Source: M3007 sp037130425
GTDB lineage: Bacteria; Bacteroidota; Bacteroidia; Chitinophagales; Saprospiraceae
DNA length: 7,241 bases
Direction: 5' to 3'
Assembly: GCA_037130425.1 (NCBI GenBank)
Contig: JBAXTB010000300.1
Location: forward strand, 1 to 7,241
The notes beneath the pieces were generated by a model. It worked only from the letters and a program-made list of their open reading frames with translations, made no database searches and was not told where the DNA came from. Position 1 is the first letter of the stretch; each line of letters opens with the position of its first letter. Made by a program: the position numbers and the translations under genes. Positions 1 through 5,888 of this stretch are shown piece by piece.

Positions 1-1010
1 ATGGTGTACCCGCTTTTTATTTCAACGGGATTAATATGTAAACCCTCGTCGATGAGCACGTCGATTTCTTTCCCCGATGACTCACGCCAGAAATACATGT
101 TTGAGCGTTGGCCTTGGTTGAAACGTTGTTTCAGCAGTTCTTTCAAAATGAAATTTTCAAAAATTGCGCCGCGATAAGGGTGTTCTCCCAGCAATTCGGG
201 CGCCCGAATGCCCAACAAGGAGCAGGCCAGGCCCGTATCGTAAAAGTATAATTTAGGCGTTTTGACGATGCGTTTGTTGAAATTCTTAAAGTAAGGCGGT
301 AACAGCCAAATCAAGTAACTTGCCTGGAGGATTCCCAACCAAGATTGAATGGTTTTGTGATCCACGCCGACTTCTATGGAAAGGTTTGAAAAGTTGAGTT
401 CCTGACCGATTCTGCCTGCACATAGCGACAACATGCGCTCAAAAAGCAACAAGTTTTCAATGTTTTTTATTTGCCTCACATCGCGCTCTACATACGTGCG
501 GATATAGGACGGATACCAGTCGGTCGGCGGAATTCCGTCTGCTTGTATCGGCGGGTAAGCGCCTTTCCACATCAAAGTATTGAGATCATCTAAGGCGTTT
601 GGTACGTCGCGCAATTCAGGCAGTGAAAAAGGCAATTGTTCTATGAAAGCCACACGGCCGGCCAATGACTGCGTTACTTTTTCCAACAGCAGAAAATTAT
701 TTGACCCAGTCAGAATAAATTTTCCTTTTCGCGGGTCTTCGTCCAAATTTTGCTGCAACCAGGAGAATAATTCGGGGGTTCGTTGAATTTCATCCAAAAT
801 TGCGCCGTTCGGATAACGTTTCAAAAACTGGATTGGGTCTTCAATGGCAAGATTGCGGTCGGATGGCGTTTCCAATGAAACATAAGGTTTGTCCGGAAAA
901 CATTTCCGCGCAAGCGTAGTTTTTCCACTTTGCCTTGGACCTATAATTGCCACCGCTTTAAAATGCGTGGCCAATTGCCTGAGTTTTTCTTCTGACTGAC
1001 GGTAAATCAT
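1..1010 (-). CDS. AAA family ATPase with DUF4143 domain, C-terminus cut by window edge
   Basis: The reading frame is open from an ATG at 1010 to the window edge, giving 336 residues without a stop. The N-terminal P-loop domain has Walker A GPRQSGKTT (24-32), Walker B ILDEIQ (71-76) and a sensor-like LTGSN (100-104). YVERDVR (173-179), LYFYDTGLA (254-262) and GAIFENFILKEL (281-292) are typical of the AAA_14/DUF4143 family. The C-terminal part shows E315, D317 and an E330-x-K332 pair, resembling the PD-(D/E)XK-like core that ends these proteins. Family members are usually about 380-400 residues, so roughly 50 residues lie outside the window. The N-terminus MIYRQSEEKL matches the family's usual start. 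There is no Shine-Dalgarno sequence, and the start codon overlaps an inverted repeat. The family is very common in Bacteroidota and archaea, often in many copies. Its biological role is poorly known, so none is assigned beyond ATP binding. No signal peptide or membrane segment is seen, so it is probably cytoplasmic. Confidence 0.9.
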   Translation of the reverse strand, partial: MIYRQSEEKLRQLATHFKAVAIIGPRQSGKTTLARKCFPDKPYVSLETPSDRNLAIEDPIQFLKRYPNGAILDEIQRTPELFSWLQQNLDEDPRKGKFILTGSNNFLLLEKVTQSLAGRVAFIEQLPFSLPELRDVPNALDDLNTLMWKGAYPPIQADGIPPTDWYPSYIRTYVERDVRQIKNIENLLLFERMLSLCAGRIGQELNFSNLSIEVGVDHKTIQSWLGILQASYLIWLLPPYFKNFNKRIVKTPKLYFYDTGLACSLLGIRAPELLGEHPYRGAIFENFILKELLKQRFNQGQRSNMYFWRESSGKEIDVLIDEGLHINPVEIKSGYT

Positions 1011-1049
1011 ATTTGCAGATTGGGAATCCAATTCCCAATCTGCAAATAT
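1009..1049. repeat. Perfect 19-bp inverted repeat over the ATPase start codon
   Basis: ATATTTGCAGATTGGGAAT (1009-1027) is followed by the three bases CCA and then its exact reverse complement (1031-1049). The arm next to the ATPase gene includes two of the three bases of its ATG. The far arm holds a TATATTTG sequence on the minus strand that fits the Bacteroidota -7 consensus. The symmetry could be a protein-binding operator or, if transcription starts further upstream, an RNA hairpin hiding the start codon. The repeat is directly visible; the function is inferred. Confidence 0.9.
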
Positions 1050-1077
1050 ATAGGCGGATTCTGTAATTAAAAACAAA
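1043..1077 (-). promoter_or_regulatory. Candidate promoter of the DUF4143 ATPase gene
   Basis: Reading the minus strand, TTTG (1077-1074) is followed after 23 bases by TATATTTG (1050-1043), which matches TAnnTTTG. The gap is slightly longer than the usual 19-21 bases. The predicted transcript would start inside the inverted repeat and have a leader of only about 25 bases. Confidence 0.35.
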
Positions 1078-1108
1078 ATAAGGCTTCAATATCTAAATCC
1101 GAACCACC

Positions 1109-1150
1109 CCGTCCACCGTCTACCGTCTACCGTCTACCGTCCACCGTCTA
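1109..1150. repeat. Six tandem 7-bp repeats, CCGTC(T/C)A
   Basis: Six uninterrupted heptamers run CCGTCCA, CCGTCTA three times, CCGTCCA, CCGTCTA. On the transcribed strand the unit reads TAGACGG or TGGACGG. The array starts two bases beyond the stop codon of the metallopeptidase gene and ends about 100 bases before the ATPase start. It is a simple heptamer array with no spacers, so it is not CRISPR. Copy number in such arrays often varies by slippage. Confidence 0.95.
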
Positions 1151-1152
1151 CC

Positions 1153-1899
1153 CTAAAAATCACAACTATTCCGATTCTTCTTCAACCACTGCTCTTTCTC
1201 CTCATAATCAGGCATATAGCGCTGCACCAAGGCCCAAAAACGGTCGGAGTGGTTCATTTCCACCAAATGCGCCAGTTCGTGGAGGATCACATAGTCCTGC
1301 ACATCGCGCGGGGCAAAGAGCAGCCGGGTCGACAAATTGACATTGGCCTGGGATGAGCAACTGCCCCAGTTGGAGTGGTTGTATTTCAGGTTGACGCTTT
1401 GGATGGGTCGGCGGAAGGTGCGTTCATTCCAGTCTAAAACCCGCTGCGTAATTTCCTGTTGAAAATCGCGGGCCACAATGCGCGACAAGAGGGTTTTGGT
1501 CACCTTTGTGCGCTGAAAATCATTGAGTTGTGGATTGAGTTGCAGGCTGATGGTATCGCCGATCATACGGGCCGTATTCGTGGCCTGGGCTTTGAAAGCA
1601 ATGTCAAGGATATAACGTCGACCGCCCACAACCAAGACTTCTCCGTGCTGGTGTACTTTACCGAAATAGGCTGCGCGGAGTTCCGGTTTTGCCTGCATGG
1701 CTTGTTGCACCCAATCGCGGCAGGCTGCCAAATGCTCCTGAATATGTTGCTCCTGCGCATGTACGGGCAGGCGCATCCGGATACTACGCGCACTCATGCT
1801 GTAGCGGTGGCCGCTTAGCAAATCGAGCGAAATCGTAACCGGAAGCGCCGTACCCTCAATGTTAATAGTACGTTTGAGTACTTTTTTCTGAAAAAGCAT
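1153..1899 (-). CDS. YgjP/M48-like zinc metallopeptidase
   Basis: The 248-residue protein belongs to the YgjP-like (DUF45) metallopeptidase family, as shown by WGSCSS (178-183) followed by the zinc-binding HELAH (207-211) and a third ligand, His217, in the EMNHSDRFW motif. Glu208 is the expected catalytic base. The N-terminal 150 residues are the usual family extension with a RMRLPVHA segment and no signal peptide or membrane helix, so the protein should be cytoplasmic. The ATG at 1899 lies three bases after the serC stop codon and is preceded by an AAGGG ribosome binding site, so it is probably expressed from the serC promoter. Family members are annotated as predicted peptidases, often next to restriction or repair genes in other genomes. 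The substrate is unknown. The length is normal for the family and all metal ligands are present. Confidence 0.93.
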   Translation of the reverse strand: MLFQKKVLKRTINIEGTALPVTISLDLLSGHRYSMSARSIRMRLPVHAQEQHIQEHLAACRDWVQQAMQAKPELRAAYFGKVHQHGEVLVVGGRRYILDIAFKAQATNTARMIGDTISLQLNPQLNDFQRTKVTKTLLSRIVARDFQQEITQRVLDWNERTFRRPIQSVNLKYNHSNWGSCSSQANVNLSTRLLFAPRDVQDYVILHELAHLVEMNHSDRFWALVQRYMPDYEEKEQWLKKNRNSCDF

Positions 1900-1902
1900 G
1901 TA

Positions 1903-2979
1903 TTATCCCTTGCGACGTGCAAAATCCTGCATCAAGTCGACCAAAGCCTGAACGCTCGTTTGCTCCATGGCGTTGTAAATACTGGCGCGGAAGCCGCCCA
2001 CAGAGCGGTGCCCCTGCAAGCCGACCATCCCATTGGCTTCGGTTTCTTTCAAAAACTCCTTTTCCAGCGCCATGTATGGTTCTTCCATTACAAAACAAGC
2101 GTTCATCAGCGAGCGATCCTCCTTGGAAACGGTGCCCTTGAACAGCGGATTGGCGTCAATTTCGGTGTACAACAACGCTCCTTTGGTTTTGTTTTTAAGT
2201 TCGATTTCCTTCAGGCCGCCGAGATTTTTTAACCAGCGCAAGGTCAGCATCGATACATAAATCGGGTAAACCGCCGGTGTGTTATACAGCGAGTTTTCCT
2301 TGATAAAGGTGCGGTAATCCAGCATCGCCGGAAGGTAGCGATTTACGGTTCCGAGCAGGTCTTCACGCACAATAACCACCGTGGTTCCGGCCGGACCCAG
2401 GTTTTTCTGCGCACCTGCGTAAATCAACCCAAACGGGTTCAAATCCACCGGGCGACTCAAAAAGTCGGACGACATGTCGCATACAATTGGTATCGGCGAT
2501 TCAGGAAACTGGTGTAATTGTGTGCCGTACACGGTGTTATTGCTGGTCAAATGCAGGTATTTGGCGTCGCCGGGTATTGCATAGTCCTTTGGAATAAAGG
2601 TATAGTTCTGCTCCTTGGAAGAGGCCAACACATTTATTTTACCAAAACCTTTTGCTTCTTTAATCGCCTTGTCGGCCCAAGTGCCGGTATTGACATAAGC
2701 GGCGGTTTCAGTTTCATTGAGCAGGTTCATGGGGGCCATAAAAAACTGGGTGCTGGCGCCGCCGGTCAGCCACAACACCTTGTATCCTGCCGGGATTTCT
2801 AAGATTTCCGTCATCAGCGCGTTGGCTTCTTCGATGATGGCGGTGAATTCCGGTCCGCGGTGGGAGAGTTCGAGCAAGCTAAGGCCGATGCCTTCGTAAT
2901 TGGCGACCGCTTGGGCTGCTTCTGCGATCACCGGCGCGGGCAAAATAGCCGGGCCGGCAGAGAAATTGTGTTTTTTCAT
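1903..2979 (-). CDS. serC: Phosphoserine aminotransferase
   Basis: SerC is a PLP-dependent class V (fold type I) aminotransferase. It converts 3-phosphohydroxypyruvate and glutamate to O-phosphoserine and 2-oxoglutarate, the second step of serine synthesis in the cytoplasm. The 358-residue length is typical. The N-terminus MKKHNFSAGPAILP is the family signature, followed by the SHRGPEF substrate segment (39-45) and GGAS (73-76), which binds the cofactor phosphate. CDMSSDF (167-173) precedes the Schiff-base lysine Lys192 in GAQKNLGPAG. The C-terminal GHRSVGGFRASIYNA segment is also diagnostic. The gene is probably first in a two-gene operon with the metallopeptidase, three bases away. In many Bacteroidota serA follows serC, but no serA is present here. 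The gene is intact with no missing key residue. Confidence 0.97.
   Translation of the reverse strand: MKKHNFSAGPAILPAPVIAEAAQAVANYEGIGLSLLELSHRGPEFTAIIEEANALMTEILEIPAGYKVLWLTGGASTQFFMAPMNLLNETETAAYVNTGTWADKAIKEAKGFGKINVLASSKEQNYTFIPKDYAIPGDAKYLHLTSNNTVYGTQLHQFPESPIPIVCDMSSDFLSRPVDLNPFGLIYAGAQKNLGPAGTTVVIVREDLLGTVNRYLPAMLDYRTFIKENSLYNTPAVYPIYVSMLTLRWLKNLGGLKEIELKNKTKGALLYTEIDANPLFKGTVSKEDRSLMNACFVMEEPYMALEKEFLKETEANGMVGLQGHRSVGGFRASIYNAMEQTSVQALVDLMQDFARRKG
1907..1911 (-). promoter_or_regulatory. Ribosome binding site AAGGG before the metallopeptidase gene
   Basis: On the minus strand AAGGG lies seven bases before the ATG at 1899, within the last codons of serC. It is the only clear Shine-Dalgarno-like site seen ahead of a gene in this window, and it supports that start codon. 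It also fits with the peptidase being translated from the serC transcript. Confidence 0.6.
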
Positions 2980-3240
2980 GTTCGGGTGGTTGCGATCGGT
3001 GGATCGGATTTTCTGGGGGCAAAAATACGATTATTTGGGGTTGGAACAAGGAAGGGATTTTCGATATCCGATTACATGATTTGAGATTTGCGAATAGATT
3101 TGCGATTTTCCACGGCCTCTGGTCATCATACCCCTCGCTTAATCCACCCCTGCCGCACTTTATTTGTTTCAGAAAAATACCCACTACAGGGGCGCTCCTT
3201 GCAGGCGCCGAACCCGATGGTGCGCAAATAACGCCATCCA
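2980..3240. other. Non-coding stretch upstream of serC
   Basis: Apart from the serC promoter, this stretch holds no convincing gene. A ten-base direct repeat AGATTTGCGA occurs at 3084-3093 and 3096-3105. A GC-rich 5-bp stem GGCGC/GCGCC lies at 3191-3209 with a nine-base loop. A minus-strand open frame through here has no recognisable domain and runs out of phase into serC, so it is not called. The far end joins the CACAAAGG repeat region. Confidence 0.6.
3020..3049 (-). promoter_or_regulatory. Bacteroidota-type promoter of serC
   Basis: On the minus strand TTG (3049-3047) is followed by exactly 19 bases and then TATTTTTG (3027-3020), a full match to the TAnnTTTG -7 element. Transcription would begin near 3013-3016, giving a leader of about 35 bases before the serC ATG. 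No Shine-Dalgarno sequence is present in that leader. Confidence 0.6.
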
Positions 3241-3290
3241 CGTCTTAGGGGGGGACACAAAGGACATAAAGATTACGCAAAGGGGGACAT
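3241..3290. repeat. Outer, diverged copy of the CACAAAGG repeat
   Basis: CGTCTTAGG followed by ACACAAAGGACATAAAGATT and ACGCAAAGG resembles the copy at 3301-3363, in the same orientation about 72 bases away, but lacks one CACAAAG unit. Both copies are followed by ACATTG, so the duplicated unit is longer than the short motif. Its leading CGTCTTAG is actually closer to the right-hand inverted copy near 4050 than to its neighbour. Confidence 0.75.
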
Positions 3291-3300
3291 TGCCTCTAGC

Positions 3301-3363
3301 GGGAATCCACGGCTAAGAGGGGAAAAACACAAAGGACACAAAGATTACACAAAGGACACAAAG
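3301..3363 (+). repeat. Left inverted arm flanking the GxxExxY gene
   Basis: This stretch reads CTAAGAGGGGAAAAA and then CACAAAGGA, CACAAAGATTA, CACAAAGGA, CACAAAG. Its reverse complement is found at 4005-4068. The central 28 bases (3328-3355) match exactly, and the A-run next to them differs by one base. A looser match continues outward through GGGAATCCACG. It lies about 60 bases beyond the GxxExxY stop codon. Confidence 0.9.
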
Positions 3364-3421
3364 AAGGTACATTGTCTTGGGTTATTTGCGCGGGCTGAAT
3401 GCCCTTTGTGGTTTATAGATT

Positions 3422-3802
3422 TTACAAGGTTCCATTAATGATGCGCTGAATGCCATCTTTAAACAAAACCGTGTTGAAATTTATCAAATACCCAAGTTTG
3501 TAACCGGATAATTTGAGGTAAGTGATGATCTGTGCAGTATGAATAGGATGTAAGGCGTCTACCGCTTTTAGTTCGATTATGAATTTATCTTCTACTACAA
3601 GATCGACCCTGTAGCCGATATCCAATTTGACATTTTCATAAATCAAAGGAAGCGGTACTTGCTTCTCTACCTTTAAACCCGCTTTTCGTATTTCATAATA
3701 CAAACATTCCAAATAGGAATTCTCCAAAAGCCCCGGCCCAAGGTTCTTGTGAACCTTCAGACCCAGATTCATAACGATGCGTGCAATTTCATTCTCAGAC
3801 AT
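3422..3802 (-). CDS. GxxExxY protein, PD-(D/E)XK nuclease superfamily
   Basis: The 126-residue protein has the naming motif GLLENSY (24-30), following the conserved KVHKNLGPG segment. Next come Asp67 in YRVDLVV and Glu77-x-Lys79 in FIIELKA, which together make a complete PD-(D/E)XK active-site pattern. HPIHTAQIITYLKLSG and LGYLINFN finish the domain, as is normal for the family (about 120-130 residues). The catalytic residues are all present, so nuclease activity is possible, but no member's substrate is assumed here. The ATG at 3802 has no Shine-Dalgarno sequence. The gene stands alone, more than 300 bases from each neighbour, and sits between inverted CACAAAGG repeats. Proteins of this family are often multi-copy, and a link to repeat spread or to nucleic-acid processing is inference only. 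Confidence 0.92.
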   Translation of the reverse strand: MSENEIARIVMNLGLKVHKNLGPGLLENSYLECLYYEIRKAGLKVEKQVPLPLIYENVKLDIGYRVDLVVEDKFIIELKAVDALHPIHTAQIITYLKLSGYKLGYLINFNTVLFKDGIQRIINGTL

Positions 3803-4004
3803 AGATTAAAATTTAAATGAAAACATGTTTTGATGCTCTGGGTAAACGTCACCCAGTTGATTATACTCCGCCGCAATAGGTTTTGTGCAAATCGTCTCGA
3901 CTATTCAAATCCGAATGCACAAAACCTATTGCTTTGGCGCATAAAAAACGACTTTGTATTCTTTATAGTTCCTCGCTTAGTCGTAAATTTCAGGCAAAAG
4001 CGCC
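3803..4004. other. Leader region upstream of the GxxExxY gene
   Basis: This non-coding stretch between the gene start and the right repeat arm is rich in dyad symmetry. It holds the palindrome AAAACATGTTTT (3820-3831), a 6-bp stem CTGGGT/ACCCAG (3838-3856), and the 17-bp inverted repeat described separately. No good TAnnTTTG promoter was recognised. Plus-strand open frames crossing it run through the repeat and antisense to the neighbouring gene and are not credible genes. Confidence 0.6.
3873..3932. repeat. Perfect 17-bp inverted repeat with 26-base loop
   Basis: GCAATAGGTTTTGTGCA (3873-3889) and TGCACAAAACCTATTGC (3916-3932) are exact reverse complements, separated by 26 bases. The pair lies 70-130 bases upstream of the GxxExxY start codon and inside the larger inverted-repeat cassette. 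It has no T-run after it on either strand, so it is not a typical terminator. It could be an RNA hairpin, a protein-binding site or a recombination substrate. Confidence 0.9.
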
Positions 4005-4068
4005 TTTGTGCCCTTTGTGTAATCTTTGTGTCCTTTGTGTTTTTTCCCCTCTAAGACGTGAAAATCCC
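4005..4068 (-). repeat. Right inverted arm flanking the GxxExxY gene
   Basis: Read on the minus strand, GGGGATTTTCACG leads into CTTAGAGGGGAAAAAA and then CACAAAGGA, CACAAAGATTA, CACAAAGGG, CACAAAG, mirroring the left arm at 3301-3363. Outside it on the plus strand, TTTTCCCCTCT (4042-4052) occurs again at 4079-4089, hinting at a partial extra copy on this side too. Confidence 0.9.
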
Positions 4069-4109
4069 CACTTTTTTGTTTTCCCCTCTTCGCCGAAGAT
4101 GGCATTTAA

Positions 4110-4127
4110 AAAGCAAAATGATGCTTT
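4110..4127 (-). terminator. Weak terminator-like hairpin at the end of the amine oxidase gene
   Basis: On the minus strand AAAGCA and TGCTTT form a 6-bp stem around a six-base loop, ending in a run of five T. It overlaps the stop codon of the amine oxidase gene. The stem has only two GC pairs, so termination would be weak. Confidence 0.25.
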
Positions 4128-5886
4128 ACCAACCCAAATAATAATCCTTATCCAACCAATACGGCCAATCCAGCCCGAAATGTTCCTGCAACATTTTTTC
4201 CGCTTCGCAAAACGCGCCTTCTACCCAGCCTTGCTGGTCGGAATAAGCCTCGCCGACAATATGAATATGTTCATGTTTTTTCGGTTTCCGCATGTAGGGC
4301 ATCACGTCTTTTACAGAATAACCCGCTTTCCAGGCATGATAACCTGCGCCGAAAGGATCATCCGTCCAATCTTTAAAATAGGTAACATAAGGCTCCGGGA
4401 TGTCAACATCCTTTCCGTGCAGTTCCCGGAGTTGGTTCATCACTTCGGCAACCATCATTTTCGTTGCCTGCACATCGTTTAAGGCGTGTAATTCTTTTAA
4501 GGAGGCGGATTTTGAGGCGCGCACTTCAAACAACACTTTATCGTCTGACAGCGCTTTCCAGAATGTTTCCGTTTCCATATCGCCGTAACTGCCCAACAAC
4601 ATCGAGTTATCGGTTTCTGTGTCGGTACCGAAATAGTAGCATTGGCGCATGGGCAAATCGGTGATGGAGTGCCCGGAATCAATGCCTAATGCTTTCCACC
4701 AGGGATGCGGGAAGCCCATCAGGATTTTGAAGGCCGGTTCCATGATGACCGAACGGATGTTTTTGTTTAAAACCGCGTCCTCATTGATGTTAAAAAAGAA
4801 GTTTTCCTGATCTAAGAGTTCCAATGACTTTCTCGGCATACCCAAAACGATGCTGTTGGCATATACATTCCACTCCAAATTTGTTTTAAGGTTCAGAAAA
4901 CGCAGTTCGTATTTATGCGTATCGTGAAACGGATGTTCTTTGCTAAAGGTCAGCAATTTATTTTCCGACCAGATACAGGCGCCCGGATGGTTCATGTACG
5001 CGTTCGCGAGGGCATACGCGATACTGTCGTATCCTTCCTCGATGGTTTTGTAAGTCGTGCCTTCCGAAAAATCGCCCACCATGTATGGAAATGCTTCGGC
5101 TGCGTTCCAGTTGATGGTGTTGGAATAATAACCGCCTGCATTGGCTAAAAACTCATAGCCTTCCTGGGAAACCTGATCTTTAATTAAATTCCAAAACCCG
5201 ATGTCGTTTACTTTTCGGTGATTGTAGGGCGAATGTTCAAAATTGTACACCAATTTGGGTTTTACATCATCCCAATCCCGGCTCGTAAGTTTGAACGTAA
5301 TATCATATTCCGACGTTTTTACCACCTTATCAGCATAATGCTCCACAAACCAGGGATCGGCCATGAGCACGTCGTAAATGATTACATTGAATAATTGATC
5401 GGAACTAAAACCGAAATCGCGTTCATTCAGGTAATAGCGGGTGGCCAACTTTTTGCCCGCTTTTTGCGCTTCATTCCAGGCGTCTTGTTTAAAACGCTCC
5501 TTGCGCAGGTACATAATTAGCTTGGAGGCATCGCCCATTGGGAAGTCTACCGGCGTCATTTTATCAGGTAAAACGGGGGTGCGCTTGTTTAAATCCTTTT
5601 CGCTCAAGGGATAACCTTCAAGCAGCGTGGTGACAATTTCCTGCGAGGTCAAATAACGCATGCCGCCCAATTCGCCCCAAAAATTCATGCCGGGCATTAT
5701 GATGGACTCTAAGCGGCCGCCAAGTTTGCTGTTCATGTCAAAAATCTGCACCTGATCGGCCGCGTATTTGTGCGCCTGCACCAAGCGGTAAGCCGTGTAC
5801 AAGCCGGAAGTGCCGGCGCCGATAATGGCCACTTCCGTTTTTAATCCGTGACTCATCCCGCTATTTAAAGGCGTGTTCTTGTTCAT
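4126..5886 (-). CDS. Flavin amine oxidase / L-amino-acid-oxidase-like protein
   Basis: From the ATG at 5886 the protein has 586 residues. An N-terminal Rossmann motif GAGTSG (23-28) and Asp50 at the end of the second strand bind FAD. GGRLES (56-61) and GELGGMRYL (71-79) are diagnostic of the flavin monoamine oxidase superfamily, the latter resembling the G-(A/G)-M-R motif of L-amino-acid oxidases. Lys387 in AFKILMGF, followed by PWW, fits the lysine that contacts the flavin in this superfamily. VGEAYSDQQGWVEGAF (544-559) is the C-terminal FAD-binding motif. No signal peptide is visible. The expected reaction is oxidation of an amine or amino acid, probably giving hydrogen peroxide; the substrate is not determinable. 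A TTG at 5892 in the same frame would add two residues and overlap the upstream gene by four bases. ATG is preferred because it gives TGA-TT-ATG and Bacteroidota rarely start at TTG. It is the second gene of a tight pair. Confidence 0.88.
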   Translation of the reverse strand: MNKNTPLNSGMSHGLKTEVAIIGAGTSGLYTAYRLVQAHKYAADQVQIFDMNSKLGGRLESIIMPGMNFWGELGGMRYLTSQEIVTTLLEGYPLSEKDLNKRTPVLPDKMTPVDFPMGDASKLIMYLRKERFKQDAWNEAQKAGKKLATRYYLNERDFGFSSDQLFNVIIYDVLMADPWFVEHYADKVVKTSEYDITFKLTSRDWDDVKPKLVYNFEHSPYNHRKVNDIGFWNLIKDQVSQEGYEFLANAGGYYSNTINWNAAEAFPYMVGDFSEGTTYKTIEEGYDSIAYALANAYMNHPGACIWSENKLLTFSKEHPFHDTHKYELRFLNLKTNLEWNVYANSIVLGMPRKSLELLDQENFFFNINEDAVLNKNIRSVIMEPAFKILMGFPHPWWKALGIDSGHSITDLPMRQCYYFGTDTETDNSMLLGSYGDMETETFWKALSDDKVLFEVRASKSASLKELHALNDVQATKMMVAEVMNQLRELHGKDVDIPEPYVTYFKDWTDDPFGAGYHAWKAGYSVKDVMPYMRKPKKHEHIHIVGEAYSDQQGWVEGAFCEAEKMLQEHFGLDWPYWLDKDYYLGW

Positions 5887-5888
5887 AA

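Larger units (their letters stand above)
3301..4068. mobile_element. Putative GxxExxY cassette bounded by inverted repeats
   Basis: A single small PD-(D/E)XK-fold gene is enclosed by two complex inverted repeats of about 60 bases, spanning roughly 770 bases in all. No transposase is encoded, and no target-site duplication is obvious at the outer ends. From general experience of genomes, GxxExxY genes often come with arrays of short CACAAAGG- or CACGAAGG-like units and occur in many copies, which fits a dispersed cassette. The exact ends and mobility are inferred, not shown. Confidence 0.4.

Noticed and set aside
1109..1150. CRISPR-like repeat array
   Set aside because: The units are seven bases and directly adjacent with no spacers, so this is a simple tandem repeat.
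1459..1818. Plus-strand open frame of 119 codons antisense to the metallopeptidase
   Set aside because: It lies wholly inside a well-supported gene on the other strand and has no recognisable domain or start signal.
2879..3241. Minus-strand open frame of 120 codons upstream of and overlapping serC
   Set aside because: It overlaps the 5' end of serC out of frame by about 100 bases and covers the serC promoter. It shows no recognisable domain and its composition looks like translated non-coding DNA.
3880..3932. Possible tRNA-like structure around TTCAAATCC
   Set aside because: The TTCAAATCC resembles a T-loop, but no matching T stem, anticodon arm or acceptor stem can be built; the perfect 17-bp dyad explains the symmetry better.
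3883..4482. Plus-strand open frame of 199 codons
   Set aside because: It runs through the right CACAAAGG repeat arm, giving a Cys/Leu/Val-rich stretch from the repeat, and then antisense through the amine oxidase gene. No domain is visible.
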